Positions 50,782 through 60,101 of a stretch of 64,000 bases of DNA are shown piece by piece. Source of the stretch: JAJDTT01 sp965116695 (GTDB taxonomy: Bacteria; Acidobacteriota; UBA6911; RPQK01; JAJDTT01). The position numbers and the translations under genes were made by a program. The stretch covers positions 4,774,001 through 4,838,000 of the forward strand of contig OZ220706.1 in assembly GCA_965116695.1 (NCBI GenBank), in the 5' to 3' direction. Every line of letters starts with the position of its first letter. The stretch's first letter is position 1. Under the pieces are notes generated by a model. The model had not been told where the DNA came from, made no database searches, and saw nothing but the letters and a program-made list of their open reading frames with translations.

Positions 50782-52119
50782 GTGGTGAAGATGCTGGATC
50801 GTCGTCAATTTTTGGGAGGGTCGGCCGCGGCGGCGGTGGCGCTGGGGTCCCCGCGTTCCCTGGTTTCGGGGGCCCGGTCCGGGTCGGCGCTGGACCGGCT
50901 TAACATCGCCTCAATCGGCGTCCACAATCGGGCGGCGGGGAATCTGAAGGGTGTCGCCGGCGAGAACATCGTCGCTATTTGCGACATCGATCAGGAGTTT
51001 CTCGACGCCGCGGGAGAGACCTATGCCAACGCGCGCCGGTACCGGGACTTCCGGGTCATGCTGGAGAAGGAGGCGGAGAAGATCGACGCCGTCCTGGTCA
51101 GCACGCCCGACCATACCCATGCACCGGCGGCGTCGATGGCCCTGCAGATGAAGAAGCACGTCTATTGCGAGAAGCCGCTCACCCACACCATCTACGAAGC
51201 GCGGCGGCTGGCCGAACTGGCCGCCCAGAACAATCTGGTCACCCAGATGGGGACACAGATCCACGCCGAGGAGAACTATCGCCTGGTGGTCGAGCTGGTC
51301 CGAAGCGGCGCCATCGGCGAGATCCGGGAAGTCCACGTCTGGGTCAACGTCGACTATTCGGGCCGGCGGATGATTACCGGCAAACCGCGTCCCGGCCACG
51401 TCGACTGGGACCTCTGGCTGGGTCCCGCTTCGGCCCGTCCCTACTGCGAGAGTGTCAAGGAGGACGGTTCGGTCGCCGTGGTTCACCCCTTCAACTGGCG
51501 TTGGTTCTGGGACTACGGTACGGGCGCCCTGGGGGACTTCGCCTGCCACTGGATGGACCTCCCCCACTGGGCGCTGGATCTCAAGCATCCGATCCGGGTG
51601 TCGGCGGCCGGTCCCCCGCCGCTCCTGGAGAGCGCGACCGCCGGCCTGGTCGTGACCTACGAGTATCCGGCCCGGGGCTCACTGCCGCCGGTGACCATGA
51701 AGTGGTACGACGGCGGAAAGCGGCCGGACCTCCTGGCCGGATACAAGGACGCCGAGGGTCAGCCCCTGGACCCGGACCGCGGGCAGCTCTTCGTCGGTTC
51801 CGAAGGGATGATCCTCTCCAGCTACTCGGAGCACATGCTGCTGCCGGTGGAGAAGTTCGCCGGCTTCAAGCGCCCGGACCCCTCCATTCCCCGGTCGCCC
51901 GGACATCACCAGGAATGGATCGACGCTATCAAGTCGGGCGGGACCGCCAACTGCAATTTCGACTATTCGGGCGCCCTCACCGAGGCGGTCCTGCTGGGGG
52001 TCGTGGCCTATCGGAGCGGCGAGGCCATCGAATGGGACGCGCCGTCCCTGCGCATCACCAACTCGCCGGCCGCCCAACAGTTGGTCCACAAGGAATACCG
52101 CAAGGGCTGGACACTGTAG
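50782..52119 (+). CDS. Tat-exported Gfo/Idh/MocA oxidoreductase
   Basis: NAD(P)-dependent oxidoreductase family protein of about 445 residues, with a twin-arginine signal (DRRQFLGGSAAAAVALGS). GTG 50782 lies six bases after GGAGG and is preferred; ATG 50791 is possible. The Rossmann part includes NIASIGVHNRAAGNLKGVAG, DAVLVSTPDHTHAPAA and the family signature CEKPLTHT. The C-terminal part shows WRWFWDYGTGALGDFACHWM. Such exported family members occur in planctomycetes and acidobacteria next to glycosidases and may oxidise or rearrange sugar derivatives in the periplasm; the exact reaction is unknown. Confidence 0.9.
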   Translation: MVKMLDRRQFLGGSAAAAVALGSPRSLVSGARSGSALDRLNIASIGVHNRAAGNLKGVAGENIVAICDIDQEFLDAAGETYANARRYRDFRVMLEKEAEKIDAVLVSTPDHTHAPAASMALQMKKHVYCEKPLTHTIYEARRLAELAAQNNLVTQMGTQIHAEENYRLVVELVRSGAIGEIREVHVWVNVDYSGRRMITGKPRPGHVDWDLWLGPASARPYCESVKEDGSVAVVHPFNWRWFWDYGTGALGDFACHWMDLPHWALDLKHPIRVSAAGPPPLLESATAGLVVTYEYPARGSLPPVTMKWYDGGKRPDLLAGYKDAEGQPLDPDRGQLFVGSEGMILSSYSEHMLLPVEKFAGFKRPDPSIPRSPGHHQEWIDAIKSGGTANCNFDYSGALTEAVLLGVVAYRSGEAIEWDAPSLRITNSPAAQQLVHKEYRKGWTL

Positions 52120-52130
52120 CTAGGGGCTAG

Positions 52131-52189
52131 GAGGGGGGACTTTTAGTCCCCCCATGCTCCGGAATCGGCGGTAGGAAAACCGCCTCCCA
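52131..52189. repeat. Two hairpins of the covarying family
   Basis: GGGGGGACTTTTAGTCCCCCC (52131-52152) and GGCGGTAGGAAAACCGCC with TCC (52168-52188). The first has the same GGGGACT...AGTCCCC stem that the IS110 element has entered at 58.4 kb. Confidence 0.85.
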
Positions 52190-52257
52190 TCTTTCGCCAG
52201 TGCTTTGGGATCCATGGCGGCGCATAGCGCATAGAATCGCTGGCAAGGAGGCAACAG

Positions 52258-53580
52258 ATGGCGAAAATACTTGTAGCCGGCACACTCCTCGTTTCGGCGT
52301 GCCTGACGCTCGGACTGCGGTCTCAGCCGGTCCCCCGAATTCTTGAACTTGATCATGCCATCGAGCTCGCACTCTCGCGTCACGCCGACCTGGACGCCGC
52401 CCGGGCGGCGATCGATGCGCGCGCCGGCTCGACGCACCAGGCCGGTCTCTCGCCGAACCCCGTACTCTCGTTGCAGACCGAGAACTGGCGGTTCTACGGC
52501 AACCCGGGCTTTTCGGCCGCCCGCGACCTTGACCTGTTCGCGTGGGTGAGCCTGCCCGTAGAGACCGCGGGCAAGCGGACGCGGCGGATCGAGCTTGCCG
52601 AGGCCGATGAACGCATTGCCGAGTACGAACGCCAACTGGCTGCCTGGAGGATTCGCCAGAACGTCAAGAAGGCCTATTGGAACGCTCTGGCAACCGTGAG
52701 CGACGTGAAGATGCTGGAACGCAGCCGCGAAACCCTGGAACGCCTGGAGGATTATCACGAGGTGCGCGTGCGGCTGGGCGCGACGGCCGAGGTGGACCTG
52801 ATCAAGGTTCGAGTCGAAGTCGGACGTTCCGCACTGGCCCTCTCCGGCGCCGAAATGGAGGTCAGCCGTGCGAAGATCGCATTGCTGGAGGCGATGGGAG
52901 TCGCGGAGTTGAACACCGGAATTGAGCTGCGGCAGCCGGACGCATGGCCGGTCGACGTGAGTTGGGACCCTGCCCAGGCCACGCGGCAGACCGCGGAGAA
53001 GGCGTTGGCCCATCGCGTGGAGATCCTGCTGGGCCAGGCTCAGGTGGAGCGCGCCCGCGCTGCCGTCCAGTTGCAGCGGTCGCTGGCGCGGCCCGACGTG
53101 AGACCCTATCTTGGTTACAAGCGGACCAACGAGTTCAACACGCTCATCGGCGGGATCTCGATTCCGTTGCCGGTTCGCGATGACAACGCGGGCCGGATCG
53201 GAGAGGCCCGGGCCGAGGTCCGGCGCCGTGAAGCGGCCCTTCGGGCGGCGGAAGCGCGCATTTCCGCCGAGGTGGCCGCAGCGGTGGAGACGGTGCGCCG
53301 GCGCTCGGAAATGTTGCGCTCGATGGAGACCGGAGTCCTTGACCGCGCGCGGGAGACCTCCCGGATCGCGCTCGCCGCCTACCGGGAAGGAGGGTTCGAA
53401 CTGCTCGACGTGCTCGACGCCCAGCGCGCCCAGAACGAGCTCGACCTGTTCCATTCGCGCTTGGTGTTCGACTACCAGTTGAGCTGGGTGGATCTGGAGA
53501 CCGCTTCCGGGACACCGAATCTCCTTTTGCCTGCGGATGGGGCCCAAGCGGCGGCGCAATTTGGCAGGATGGTCGAGTGA
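52258..53580 (+). CDS. czcC: TolC-like outer-membrane protein of a metal efflux system
   Basis: Outer-membrane factor of 440 residues with a signal peptide. CAAGGAGGCAACAG precedes ATG. Two TolC-type helical repeats: LELDHAIELALSRHADLDAA with SLQTENWRFYGNPG, and GGISIPLPVRDDNAGRIGEA with AYREGGFELLDVLDAQRAQN. It forms the exit duct for the CzcB/CzcA proteins encoded downstream; its stop overlaps the czcB start (GTGA). The symbol reflects operon order and family, not a proven metal specificity. Confidence 0.85.
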   Translation: MAKILVAGTLLVSACLTLGLRSQPVPRILELDHAIELALSRHADLDAARAAIDARAGSTHQAGLSPNPVLSLQTENWRFYGNPGFSAARDLDLFAWVSLPVETAGKRTRRIELAEADERIAEYERQLAAWRIRQNVKKAYWNALATVSDVKMLERSRETLERLEDYHEVRVRLGATAEVDLIKVRVEVGRSALALSGAEMEVSRAKIALLEAMGVAELNTGIELRQPDAWPVDVSWDPAQATRQTAEKALAHRVEILLGQAQVERARAAVQLQRSLARPDVRPYLGYKRTNEFNTLIGGISIPLPVRDDNAGRIGEARAEVRRREAALRAAEARISAEVAAAVETVRRRSEMLRSMETGVLDRARETSRIALAAYREGGFELLDVLDAQRAQNELDLFHSRLVFDYQLSWVDLETASGTPNLLLPADGAQAAAQFGRMVE

Positions 53581-54851
53581 AGCTGTTGACCATGCGAACT
53601 CCGGAACCTGAAATCCGGCGAATATCCTGGTCGGCGGCCGCATTTCTGATGCTGGCGGGGGCCGGATGCACGACACCGGCCGCCGAAGCTGAGCTGGCCG
53701 CCAAAACGGAGCCGGCCGAAGCCGACGCGGCACACGACCCGGGCTTGATTCGTCTCGACGAGGAGGCGATCCGAATTGCCGGCATCACCCTGGCCGAAGC
53801 GGAGACCGGAAAACTCGAGATAGAACTGCAGGTCCCGGGACGGATCACCATCAACCAGGACGCCACCGCGCGCGTGGGCTCGTTTGCCGAAGGCGTCGTT
53901 GTCGCCTGTTGCGAGTCGGTGGGCACGGTCGTCGAAAGAGGACAGGTGCTCGCGCGCCTTCACAGCCACGAGGTCCATGACGCTGAGGCCTCCTATTGGG
54001 AAGCCCGCGCCGAGTTGGAACGAAGGCAGACGGAACTGCAGTTCGCCCAAGAAACTTTCAAGCGGGCTTCCCGCCTTCACGAGTTGAAAGCCGGCTCGCT
54101 GCAGAAGGTGCAGGAAGCCGAAACCAAGTTGCGCAGCGCCGAGATGTTTCTCGAAATCGCCGAGGCCGGAGTGAAGCGTACCGAGATCCACCTGCGCTAC
54201 CTGGGCCTTTCCCCGGAGCGGCTTCCGAGCGCGGCCGGCGAACACCATCGCGAGCATGAAGAGGAGCACTTGATCGAGGTGCGTTCGCCGATCTCAGGCA
54301 CCATTATCGAGCGCATGGTCACTCCGGGCGCCGTGATCAAGGCGTCGGATTCCCTCTATGTCATCAGTGACTTGAGGAGCCTGTGGGTGATCGCCCAAGT
54401 CCCGGAGCAGCACCTTTCGTCGCTGAAAAACCGACAGGCAGTGAAGGTGTCGGTGCGCGCTTATCCCGGCAGGACCTTTCCGGCTCGAATCACCTACATC
54501 GGCGACGCGCTCGACCCGGAGACGCGAACCGTCGAGGTGCGTTGCGTGCTGAACAACCCCGGACGGCGGCTCAAGAGAGAGATGTACGCCACCATCGCCA
54601 TCGGCGCCGGCACCGGCAGGGAAGCGGTCGTCGCACCACTTGCCGCACTGCAAAACGTGGACGGCGAGGAGGTCCTGTTCGTGCCCGAGGGAGAGGCTTC
54701 CTTTCGAGTCCGCCAAGTCCGGGCCGGCCGCCGCTCCGGCTCCATCGTGGAAATTGTGAGCGGCTTGCAGGCGGGCGAGGCGGTGGTGGTCGACGGCGCC
54801 TTCCACCTCAAATCCGAGCTGCTGAAGGCCCGGATGGTCGGACATCACTAG
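53577..54851 (+). CDS. czcB: RND efflux periplasmic adaptor lipoprotein
   Basis: Membrane-fusion protein of 424 residues from GTG 53577. Lipobox FLMLAGAGCT. Barrel-sandwich halves around VVVACCESVGTVVERGQVLA and VRSPISGTIIERMVTPGAVI, separated by a helical hairpin with AETKLRSAEMF, then a beta-barrel region (LRSLWVIAQVPEQHLSSLKN) and a membrane-proximal end (IVEIVSGLQAGEAVVVDGAF). It links the inner-membrane pump to the outer-membrane duct. There are several His/Asp/Glu residues in the linker EHHREHEEEH, which could bind metal. Confidence 0.9.
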   Translation: MKLLTMRTPEPEIRRISWSAAAFLMLAGAGCTTPAAEAELAAKTEPAEADAAHDPGLIRLDEEAIRIAGITLAEAETGKLEIELQVPGRITINQDATARVGSFAEGVVVACCESVGTVVERGQVLARLHSHEVHDAEASYWEARAELERRQTELQFAQETFKRASRLHELKAGSLQKVQEAETKLRSAEMFLEIAEAGVKRTEIHLRYLGLSPERLPSAAGEHHREHEEEHLIEVRSPISGTIIERMVTPGAVIKASDSLYVISDLRSLWVIAQVPEQHLSSLKNRQAVKVSVRAYPGRTFPARITYIGDALDPETRTVEVRCVLNNPGRRLKREMYATIAIGAGTGREAVVAPLAALQNVDGEEVLFVPEGEASFRVRQVRAGRRSGSIVEIVSGLQAGEAVVVDGAFHLKSELLKARMVGHH

Positions 54852-54911
54852 CTGCCCGGCCGTGCCGTCCCGTAAATTCATGTGTGTGAAACGGGCCAAC
54901 TCCCGGATTCG

Positions 54912-55020
54912 CAATCGTAGGGGCACCCCTTGCGGGTACCCTCTTCGGTCCGAGCCGGAATCTCGGATTCGCAATCGTAGGGGCACCCCTTGCGGGTGCC
55001 CTCTTCGGTCCGAGCCGGAC
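54912..55020. repeat. Two tandem copies of a ~57-bp GTAGGGGCACCCC repeat
   Basis: GCAATCGTAGGGGCACCCCT then TGCGGGT(A/G)CCCTCTTCGGTC occurs twice between czcB and czcA. The GGGGCACCC/GGGTGCCC arms form a hairpin. A diverged single copy is at 60219-60246, also directly upstream of a gene. Confidence 0.85.
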
Positions 55021-55065
55021 CAGGACCATGTCGGCTGAGCCGCAAAGGCCGCCCTCATCCGGATC

Positions 55066-58000
55066 ATGCTCAAACGCTTCATCGACTACCACCTGGATCA
55101 CCGTTGGGTCGTTCTGATCGGCTTGGCGGTGCTCCTGGCGGCCGGCCTCAACGCCCTCTACCAGATTCCCATCGACGCTTTTCCGGACCTGACCAACAAC
55201 CAGGTCACCGTCATCACCGAAGCGCCGGGCATGGCGCCGGTGGAGGTCGAGCAACTGGTGACCTTCCCCATCGAGTCGGCCATGATGGGCCTTCCCGACA
55301 CTGAAGAAGTCCGCTCGATTTCCAAATTGGGCCTGTCGATCGTCACCATCGTCTTTGCCGACGGCGTGGACAACTATTTCGCTCGGCAGTTGGTCAACGA
55401 ACGGCTCAACGAAGCGCGCGGCCGGATTCCCGACGGCCTCGAGCCGGCGTTGGGGCCCGTGGCGACGGCCTTCGGCGAGGTGTACCAGTACACGCTCGAA
55501 GGGGAAGGCTACAGCGCCATGGAGCTGAAGACGCTCCACGACTGGGAGATCAAATACCAGCTTCGGGCCGTTCCGGGCGTCGCCGACATCAGCACCTGGG
55601 GCGGCTACACCCGGCAGTACGAAATCGAGGTGGATCCCTACCGGCTGCGCGCGCACGGGTTGACGCTCCGCGACGTGTTCGAGCGGGTTCGGGACAACAA
55701 CGACAACTTCGGCGGCGGATTCGTGGAGCACGCCTCCGAGCAGTACACCGTGCGCGGACTGGGCCGCGTCGCGAGCGAGCGGGACTTGGGGACCATCGTC
55801 CTGGCGGCCCATGAAGGAACCGCGGTCTACCTGCGGGACGTCGCCGAGGTCAAGGTCGGGCATTTCCCTCGACAAGGTGCGGTGACGCGCGACGGCCTGG
55901 GGGAGACCGTCTCCGGCACGGTGATCATGCTCCGGGGCCAGAACAGCAAGACGGTCATCGAGCGGGTCAAGGAGGCGCTGGAAGGAATTCGCCGTTCACT
56001 TCCCGAGGGCGTGAACATCGTTCCGTTCTACGACCAGTCGGTGGTGATCGACGGGACGATCCGCACGGTTCGCAACAATCTGCTCCTGGGCGGAGCGTTG
56101 GTGGTGGCGATTCTGTTCTTGTTTCTGGGCAATTTTCGCGCCGCGCTGCTCGTGGCGGCGGTGATTCCCCTGTCCATGCTCGTCGCGTTCATCGGAATGC
56201 GATGGTTCGGCATCACCGCCAACCTCATGAGCCTGGGAGCCATCGACTTCGGCATGATCGTCGACGGCGCCGTGATCATGATCGAGAACCATGTGCGGCG
56301 CCTGAAAGGACGTCCCAACCCCGAGGTGCCGCTCGCCGGCGACGAGAGCGTGGAGCTGGTGCGCTCGGCGGCTCACCAGGTGTCCCGGCCGATCCTGACG
56401 GGTGTCGGCATCATCATCGCGGTCTACGTCCCGATCCTGAGTCTGCAGGGGCTCGAAGGCCGCATGTACCGTCCCATGGCCTTTACCGTGTGCGCGGCAT
56501 TGCTGGGCTCGCTGATCCTGACCCTGGCGTTGCTGCCGGCTGCGTCCCGCCTGTTGCTGGGGCGCCGGCCGAAGAAATCCCGGGAACCGGTCATGGACCG
56601 CGCGCGGGCGGCCTACAGGCGCGTCGTGAACTTCGCGCTCGACCACCGGGCGCTCGTGGTCTCCGGCGGATTTCTGCTCGTCGCCGCTCCCCTGGGCTCA
56701 CTGCGATTTATCGGAACCGAATTCATGCCCCGCCTCGATGAGGGGTCCGTGCTGGTTCAGATCCTGCGGCTTCCCAGCATCTCCCTGCCCGAATCGGTGG
56801 ACGTCGGTCTCGAAGCCGAAAAGACCTTGCTGGAGTTCCCGGAGGTGACGGGCACGGTAGGCAAGACGGGCCGGCCCGACCTCGCCACCGAGGCCATGGG
56901 GATCTACGAAACCGACCTCTACGTCGACCTGAAGCCGCGTGAGGAATGGACGACGGCCGACACCAAGGAAGGACTGCTGGAAGCCATGTCAGCGGAACTG
57001 TCCAAGATTCCGGGCGTCGTCTACAACTTCACGCAACCCATGGCGATGCGCCTGGACGAGACCATTTCCGGCGTGGAGGCCGACGTCGCGGTCAAGATTT
57101 TCGGACCCGACGAGGGAGTGCTCGACCGCACCGCCGACGAAGTGCTGCGGGTGATCGGGCAGGTGCGCGGCGCCGCCGACGCGCAGAAGCAGGTCTTTTC
57201 CGGCGCGGCCGAGTGGCAGGTCGTGGTGGACCGGGACGAACTGGCGCGTTACGGCCTCAATGTTTCCGACGTGCGCGACGTGGTGCAGGCCGCGGTGGGC
57301 GGCAAGGGGGTGACGGAACTCATCGACGGCCGCCGCCGGTTTCGGGTCGCCGTCCGGTTGCCTGAGACGTACCGCAGGGACCGGGACGCCCTGGGCAGCA
57401 TTCTGCTGGCGGCGCCGGAGGGAGAGCAGGTCCCACTGGACCGGGTGGCCGAGATTCGCCGCGCCAGCGGGCCGGAAGTCGTCCACCGCGAAGACAGCCA
57501 GCGCCGCATCGTGGTGCAGTGCAATGTCCGGGGGCGGGACATGGGCAGCTTCGTGGGCGAGGCCCAACGCCGGATCCAAGCGAACGTGGACCTGCCGACC
57601 GGCTACTACATCACCTGGGGCGGCCAGTTCGAAAACCAACAGCGGGCCATGCAGCGGCTGATGCTGGTCCTGCCGGCGGTCCTGCTGGTGATCTTCATGC
57701 TGCTGTACCTCACGTTCCGATCCGCCAAGCAATCGTTTCTGGTGCTGCTCATCGTTCCGTTCGCCACCGTCGGCGGGATCGCCGCGTTGTGGCTGCGGGA
57801 AATGAACTTGAATGTCTCGGCCTCGATCGGGTTCATCGCGGTGTTCGGGGTGGCGGTGCTGGACGGGCTGGTGATGGTCTCGACGACCAACTCCCTGCTG
57901 GAACGGGGCCGTCCGCTGCGACAGGCCATCGTCGAGGGCGCCGTGACGCGGCTGCGCCCGGTTCTGATGACTTCGTTGGTGGCCAGTCTGGGATTCCTGC

Positions 58001-58155
58001 CCATGGCGCTGGCAACTTCCACCGGCGCCGAAGTTCAGCGCCCGCTGGCCACCGTGGTGATCGGCGGACTGGCCAGTTCGACCATCCTGACGCTGCTGTT
58101 GCTGCCGGCTCTCTACAGTTGGTTCCTGCCAAAGAATAGGAGGGGGGCCTGTTAG
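55066..58155 (+). CDS. czcA: Heavy-metal RND efflux pump (CzcA family)
   Basis: Inner-membrane proton-driven pump of 1029 residues, the normal length for the family. The heavy-metal RND signature in the fourth helix is present (AIDFGMIVDGAVIMIENHVR), with the two large periplasmic loops and the second set of helices (NLNVSASIGFIAVFGVAVLD). Opening MLKRFIDYHLDHRWVVLIGL and IDAFPDLTNNQVTVITEAPG are typical of CzcA/CusA. The motif DFGxxxDGAxxxxEN is most like divalent-cation (Co/Zn/Cd or Ni) pumps; the metal is not certain. It probably shares a transcript with czcCB although 214 bases with two repeats intervene. No regulator gene is adjacent. Confidence 0.95.
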   Translation: MLKRFIDYHLDHRWVVLIGLAVLLAAGLNALYQIPIDAFPDLTNNQVTVITEAPGMAPVEVEQLVTFPIESAMMGLPDTEEVRSISKLGLSIVTIVFADGVDNYFARQLVNERLNEARGRIPDGLEPALGPVATAFGEVYQYTLEGEGYSAMELKTLHDWEIKYQLRAVPGVADISTWGGYTRQYEIEVDPYRLRAHGLTLRDVFERVRDNNDNFGGGFVEHASEQYTVRGLGRVASERDLGTIVLAAHEGTAVYLRDVAEVKVGHFPRQGAVTRDGLGETVSGTVIMLRGQNSKTVIERVKEALEGIRRSLPEGVNIVPFYDQSVVIDGTIRTVRNNLLLGGALVVAILFLFLGNFRAALLVAAVIPLSMLVAFIGMRWFGITANLMSLGAIDFGMIVDGAVIMIENHVRRLKGRPNPEVPLAGDESVELVRSAAHQVSRPILTGVGIIIAVYVPILSLQGLEGRMYRPMAFTVCAALLGSLILTLALLPAASRLLLGRRPKKSREPVMDRARAAYRRVVNFALDHRALVVSGGFLLVAAPLGSLRFIGTEFMPRLDEGSVLVQILRLPSISLPESVDVGLEAEKTLLEFPEVTGTVGKTGRPDLATEAMGIYETDLYVDLKPREEWTTADTKEGLLEAMSAELSKIPGVVYNFTQPMAMRLDETISGVEADVAVKIFGPDEGVLDRTADEVLRVIGQVRGAADAQKQVFSGAAEWQVVVDRDELARYGLNVSDVRDVVQAAVGGKGVTELIDGRRRFRVAVRLPETYRRDRDALGSILLAAPEGEQVPLDRVAEIRRASGPEVVHREDSQRRIVVQCNVRGRDMGSFVGEAQRRIQANVDLPTGYYITWGGQFENQQRAMQRLMLVLPAVLLVIFMLLYLTFRSAKQSFLVLLIVPFATVGGIAALWLREMNLNVSASIGFIAVFGVAVLDGLVMVSTTNSLLERGRPLRQAIVEGAVTRLRPVLMTSLVASLGFLPMALATSTGAEVQRPLATVVIGGLASSTILTLLLLPALYSWFLPKNRRGAC

Positions 58156-58385
58156 TCCCCCCGCTCAGCGGACGAGGGGGTTAACAACCCCCTCTCCTAC
58201 TGGCGGACGTGGCAGACATCGCAGCGGTTGGAGGCGATGCGGTCCGCGAGGCAATCCATAGAAGGGGGGACTGCTAGTCCCCCCGCTCAGCGGACGAGGG
58301 GGTTAACAACCCCCCTCTCCTACCGGCGGACGTGGCAGACTTCGCAACCGTAGGAGGCGATGTGGTCCGCGAGACAACCCAATAG
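58139..58385. repeat. Tandem ~121-bp repeat with two hairpins and a CxxCH mini-frame per unit
   Basis: Two units start at about 58139 and 58260. Each contains GGGGGGNCTGNTAGTCCCCCC, GCTCAGCGGACGAGGGGGTT with its AACAACCCCC partner, and GGCGGACGTGGCAGAC. On the minus strand each ends in a short frame whose last codons read CLADRIASNRCDVCHVRQ in unit 1 and CLADHIASYGCEVCHVRR in unit 2, both with a stop at the same place. The CxxCH haem motif is kept although third positions differ. Confidence 0.8.
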
Positions 58386-58621
58386 GAGGGGACTTCCCAC
58401 CCTTTTTCAATAAAGCAATCGGTTGCGTAGATGAGTCGGGGGAAGCCCGTGGAAAAGTGGAAAACATGGGAATGTTTCCCACTTTCCCACCGGCACGACG
58501 ACGGCGACTAGATCCCAGGACGGAACCGGATCCGGACCGATCCCGCTTGGGGCTCGCACTCAAACTCCAGGCGCGGTCGCGCACGGGTGGAGCCGGGATC
58601 GAACCCCGGGCCGGATCCAAA

Positions 58622-59869
58622 TCAAGCGGCACGGCGCTGTCTCGCATGATTCGAATCGAACATCGTCTGGTCTCGCAACATGGCGCAGGCCACCCCAAGT
58701 AGACGGTCCGCCACGGACCGCAGGGCCCGTGCATGGCCGTGGCCGCGCTCCCGAAGGGCCGCGTATTTGGCTCGGCTGGTGGAGTCGTTTTGCGTGGCCA
58801 CCCGGGCCCAGTGATACGCCGCCTCGCGCAGACGAGGGTGAACCGCTTGGCGGCGAACCACGAGGGTGTGTTTGCCGGAACGCCGGGTCACGGGGGCGAC
58901 CCCGCACAGACAACGCAAGGCGGCATAGTCTCTTCGTTGCACCGGATCGTAGGCTTCCGAGAGCAGGGTGGCGAGAACCATCTTGCCGACCCCGGGCAGG
59001 GAGGCGAGGATCGCGACGTCCCGCCTCGGCCCCTGGGGCCCCGCCACCGACTCGAACCGCTTCTCCAAGGCCCGGATCAGACGCGCACTCTCACGAGAGA
59101 GGTCTCGGAGTTGGCGCTGGATCAGAGCGAGGGTCTCCGCCAAGCCGGCGACGTGAACCTTTGCGGCCTGGATCGTGCCGGCGGCCAGGGGGAAGGAGGG
59201 CACCCGCAAGATCCGCAGGACCTCGGGAGCGTCGATTCGCCGGATCCGATGTTGTTTCAACACCTTGGCGACGCGGATCGGACGCAGCCTGTGGGCCTCC
59301 TCCGGCGTCGGGGCCAGCTTCCAGACGGCCATCACCCAGGGCTCGGCGAGATTCTTGCTGAGGTCCCGGAACTGTGGATAGTAGCGCCAGAGTTGATCGT
59401 GGAGGCGGTTGACCAGCCGCGTCTTCTCGCGGGTCAACTGGCTGGCCAGCCGTGAGTACTCGCGCAGCTCGATCACCTCAGAGTCAACGGGATCCAGCCG
59501 TCGCAAGCGATCCCCATCGGTTCTCAGTGCGTCGGCCAGCACCCGGGCATCGCGGCGGTCATCCTTCGCTCCGGCCGGAGAGAAGCGGTCGCGGAATCGA
59601 TCCAACTGGGTCGGAGTGATGGTATAGACGGCAAAACACCGATCCATCAAGAACTCCACGACCGGACCGTTGATGACTTCGATTGCCACCGAGACCGCCT
59701 CCGCGGAGGTTCCCGTCTGCTCGAGAATCCAGTCGGCCATCTGGGCCAGGCCCGCACCGCTGTGGGGGAAGCTGCGCTGTCCCTGGCACCTCCCTCGCTC
59801 ATCCAGCACGCAGACCTGGTGCGCCCGCGTCGCCCAATCGACCCCCGCAAACCATTGACTCTGTTTCAT
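58622..59869 (-). CDS. IS110-family DEDD transposase (recombinase)
   Basis: Protein of 415 residues; ATG 59869 opens directly on the conserved N-terminus. The DEDD RuvC-like domain shows WFAGVDWAT (Asp10), AIEVINGPVV (Glu), AGAKDDRRDARVLADAL (the two Asp) and TRLVNRLHDQLWRYYP. The C-terminal Tnp20 domain shows ILASLPGVGKMVLATLLSEA and LCGVAPVTRRSGK with the serine expected for strand exchange. All hallmark residues are present, so the enzyme looks functional. The family moves as a circular intermediate and is guided by a structured RNA encoded in the element. Confidence 0.95.
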   Translation of the reverse strand: MKQSQWFAGVDWATRAHQVCVLDERGRCQGQRSFPHSGAGLAQMADWILEQTGTSAEAVSVAIEVINGPVVEFLMDRCFAVYTITPTQLDRFRDRFSPAGAKDDRRDARVLADALRTDGDRLRRLDPVDSEVIELREYSRLASQLTREKTRLVNRLHDQLWRYYPQFRDLSKNLAEPWVMAVWKLAPTPEEAHRLRPIRVAKVLKQHRIRRIDAPEVLRILRVPSFPLAAGTIQAAKVHVAGLAETLALIQRQLRDLSRESARLIRALEKRFESVAGPQGPRRDVAILASLPGVGKMVLATLLSEAYDPVQRRDYAALRCLCGVAPVTRRSGKHTLVVRRQAVHPRLREAAYHWARVATQNDSTSRAKYAALRERGHGHARALRSVADRLLGVACAMLRDQTMFDSNHARQRRAA

Positions 59870-59904
59870 CCCGACCCCCCGAGTGATTAAATGGACGTCG
59901 GGCC

Positions 59905-60073
59905 GCCGCGATTCGGATCGGTTCCTGTACTGGTGTTCTTGGACGCCGACTTCCCACCGGTTCTCCATCGCGGCTACCGGCCGGGGCACGAATCCCCTCC
60001 AGGTGCTCTCAGGCACGGGGACTGTAGGGTTGCTCCCGGCCGGTTGGCCCTCTTCACCCACCGTGGGTGAAGT
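59905..60073 (-). ncRNA. Predicted IS110 bridge RNA (5' stem-loop, target loop, donor loop)
   Basis: Read on the minus strand, upstream of the transposase. (1) 5' stem-loop: 60052-60060 with 60064-60072, nine perfect pairs, 3-base loop. (2) Target loop: closing stem 59976-59988 with 60031-60044, apical stem 60003-60006 with 60013-60016; the internal loop holds 60017-60025 (GGGGACTGT, the same 9-mer as the right target junction 60102-60110) and 59993-60000 (TCCCCTCC, complement of GGAGGGGA in the left target flank 58385-58392). (3) Donor loop: closing stem 59905-59912 with 59967-59974, apical stem 59932-59936 with 59943-59947; the internal loop holds 59948-59958 (GACTTCCCACC, identical to the left element junction 58391-58401) and 59924-59930 (CCTGTAC, complement of GTACAGG at the right end 60097-60103). 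The order and topology match the described IS621 bridge RNA. Expression is not shown. Confidence 0.8.
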
Positions 60074-60101
60074 CCCATAAAGGGTACTGTGGAATGGTAC
60101 A

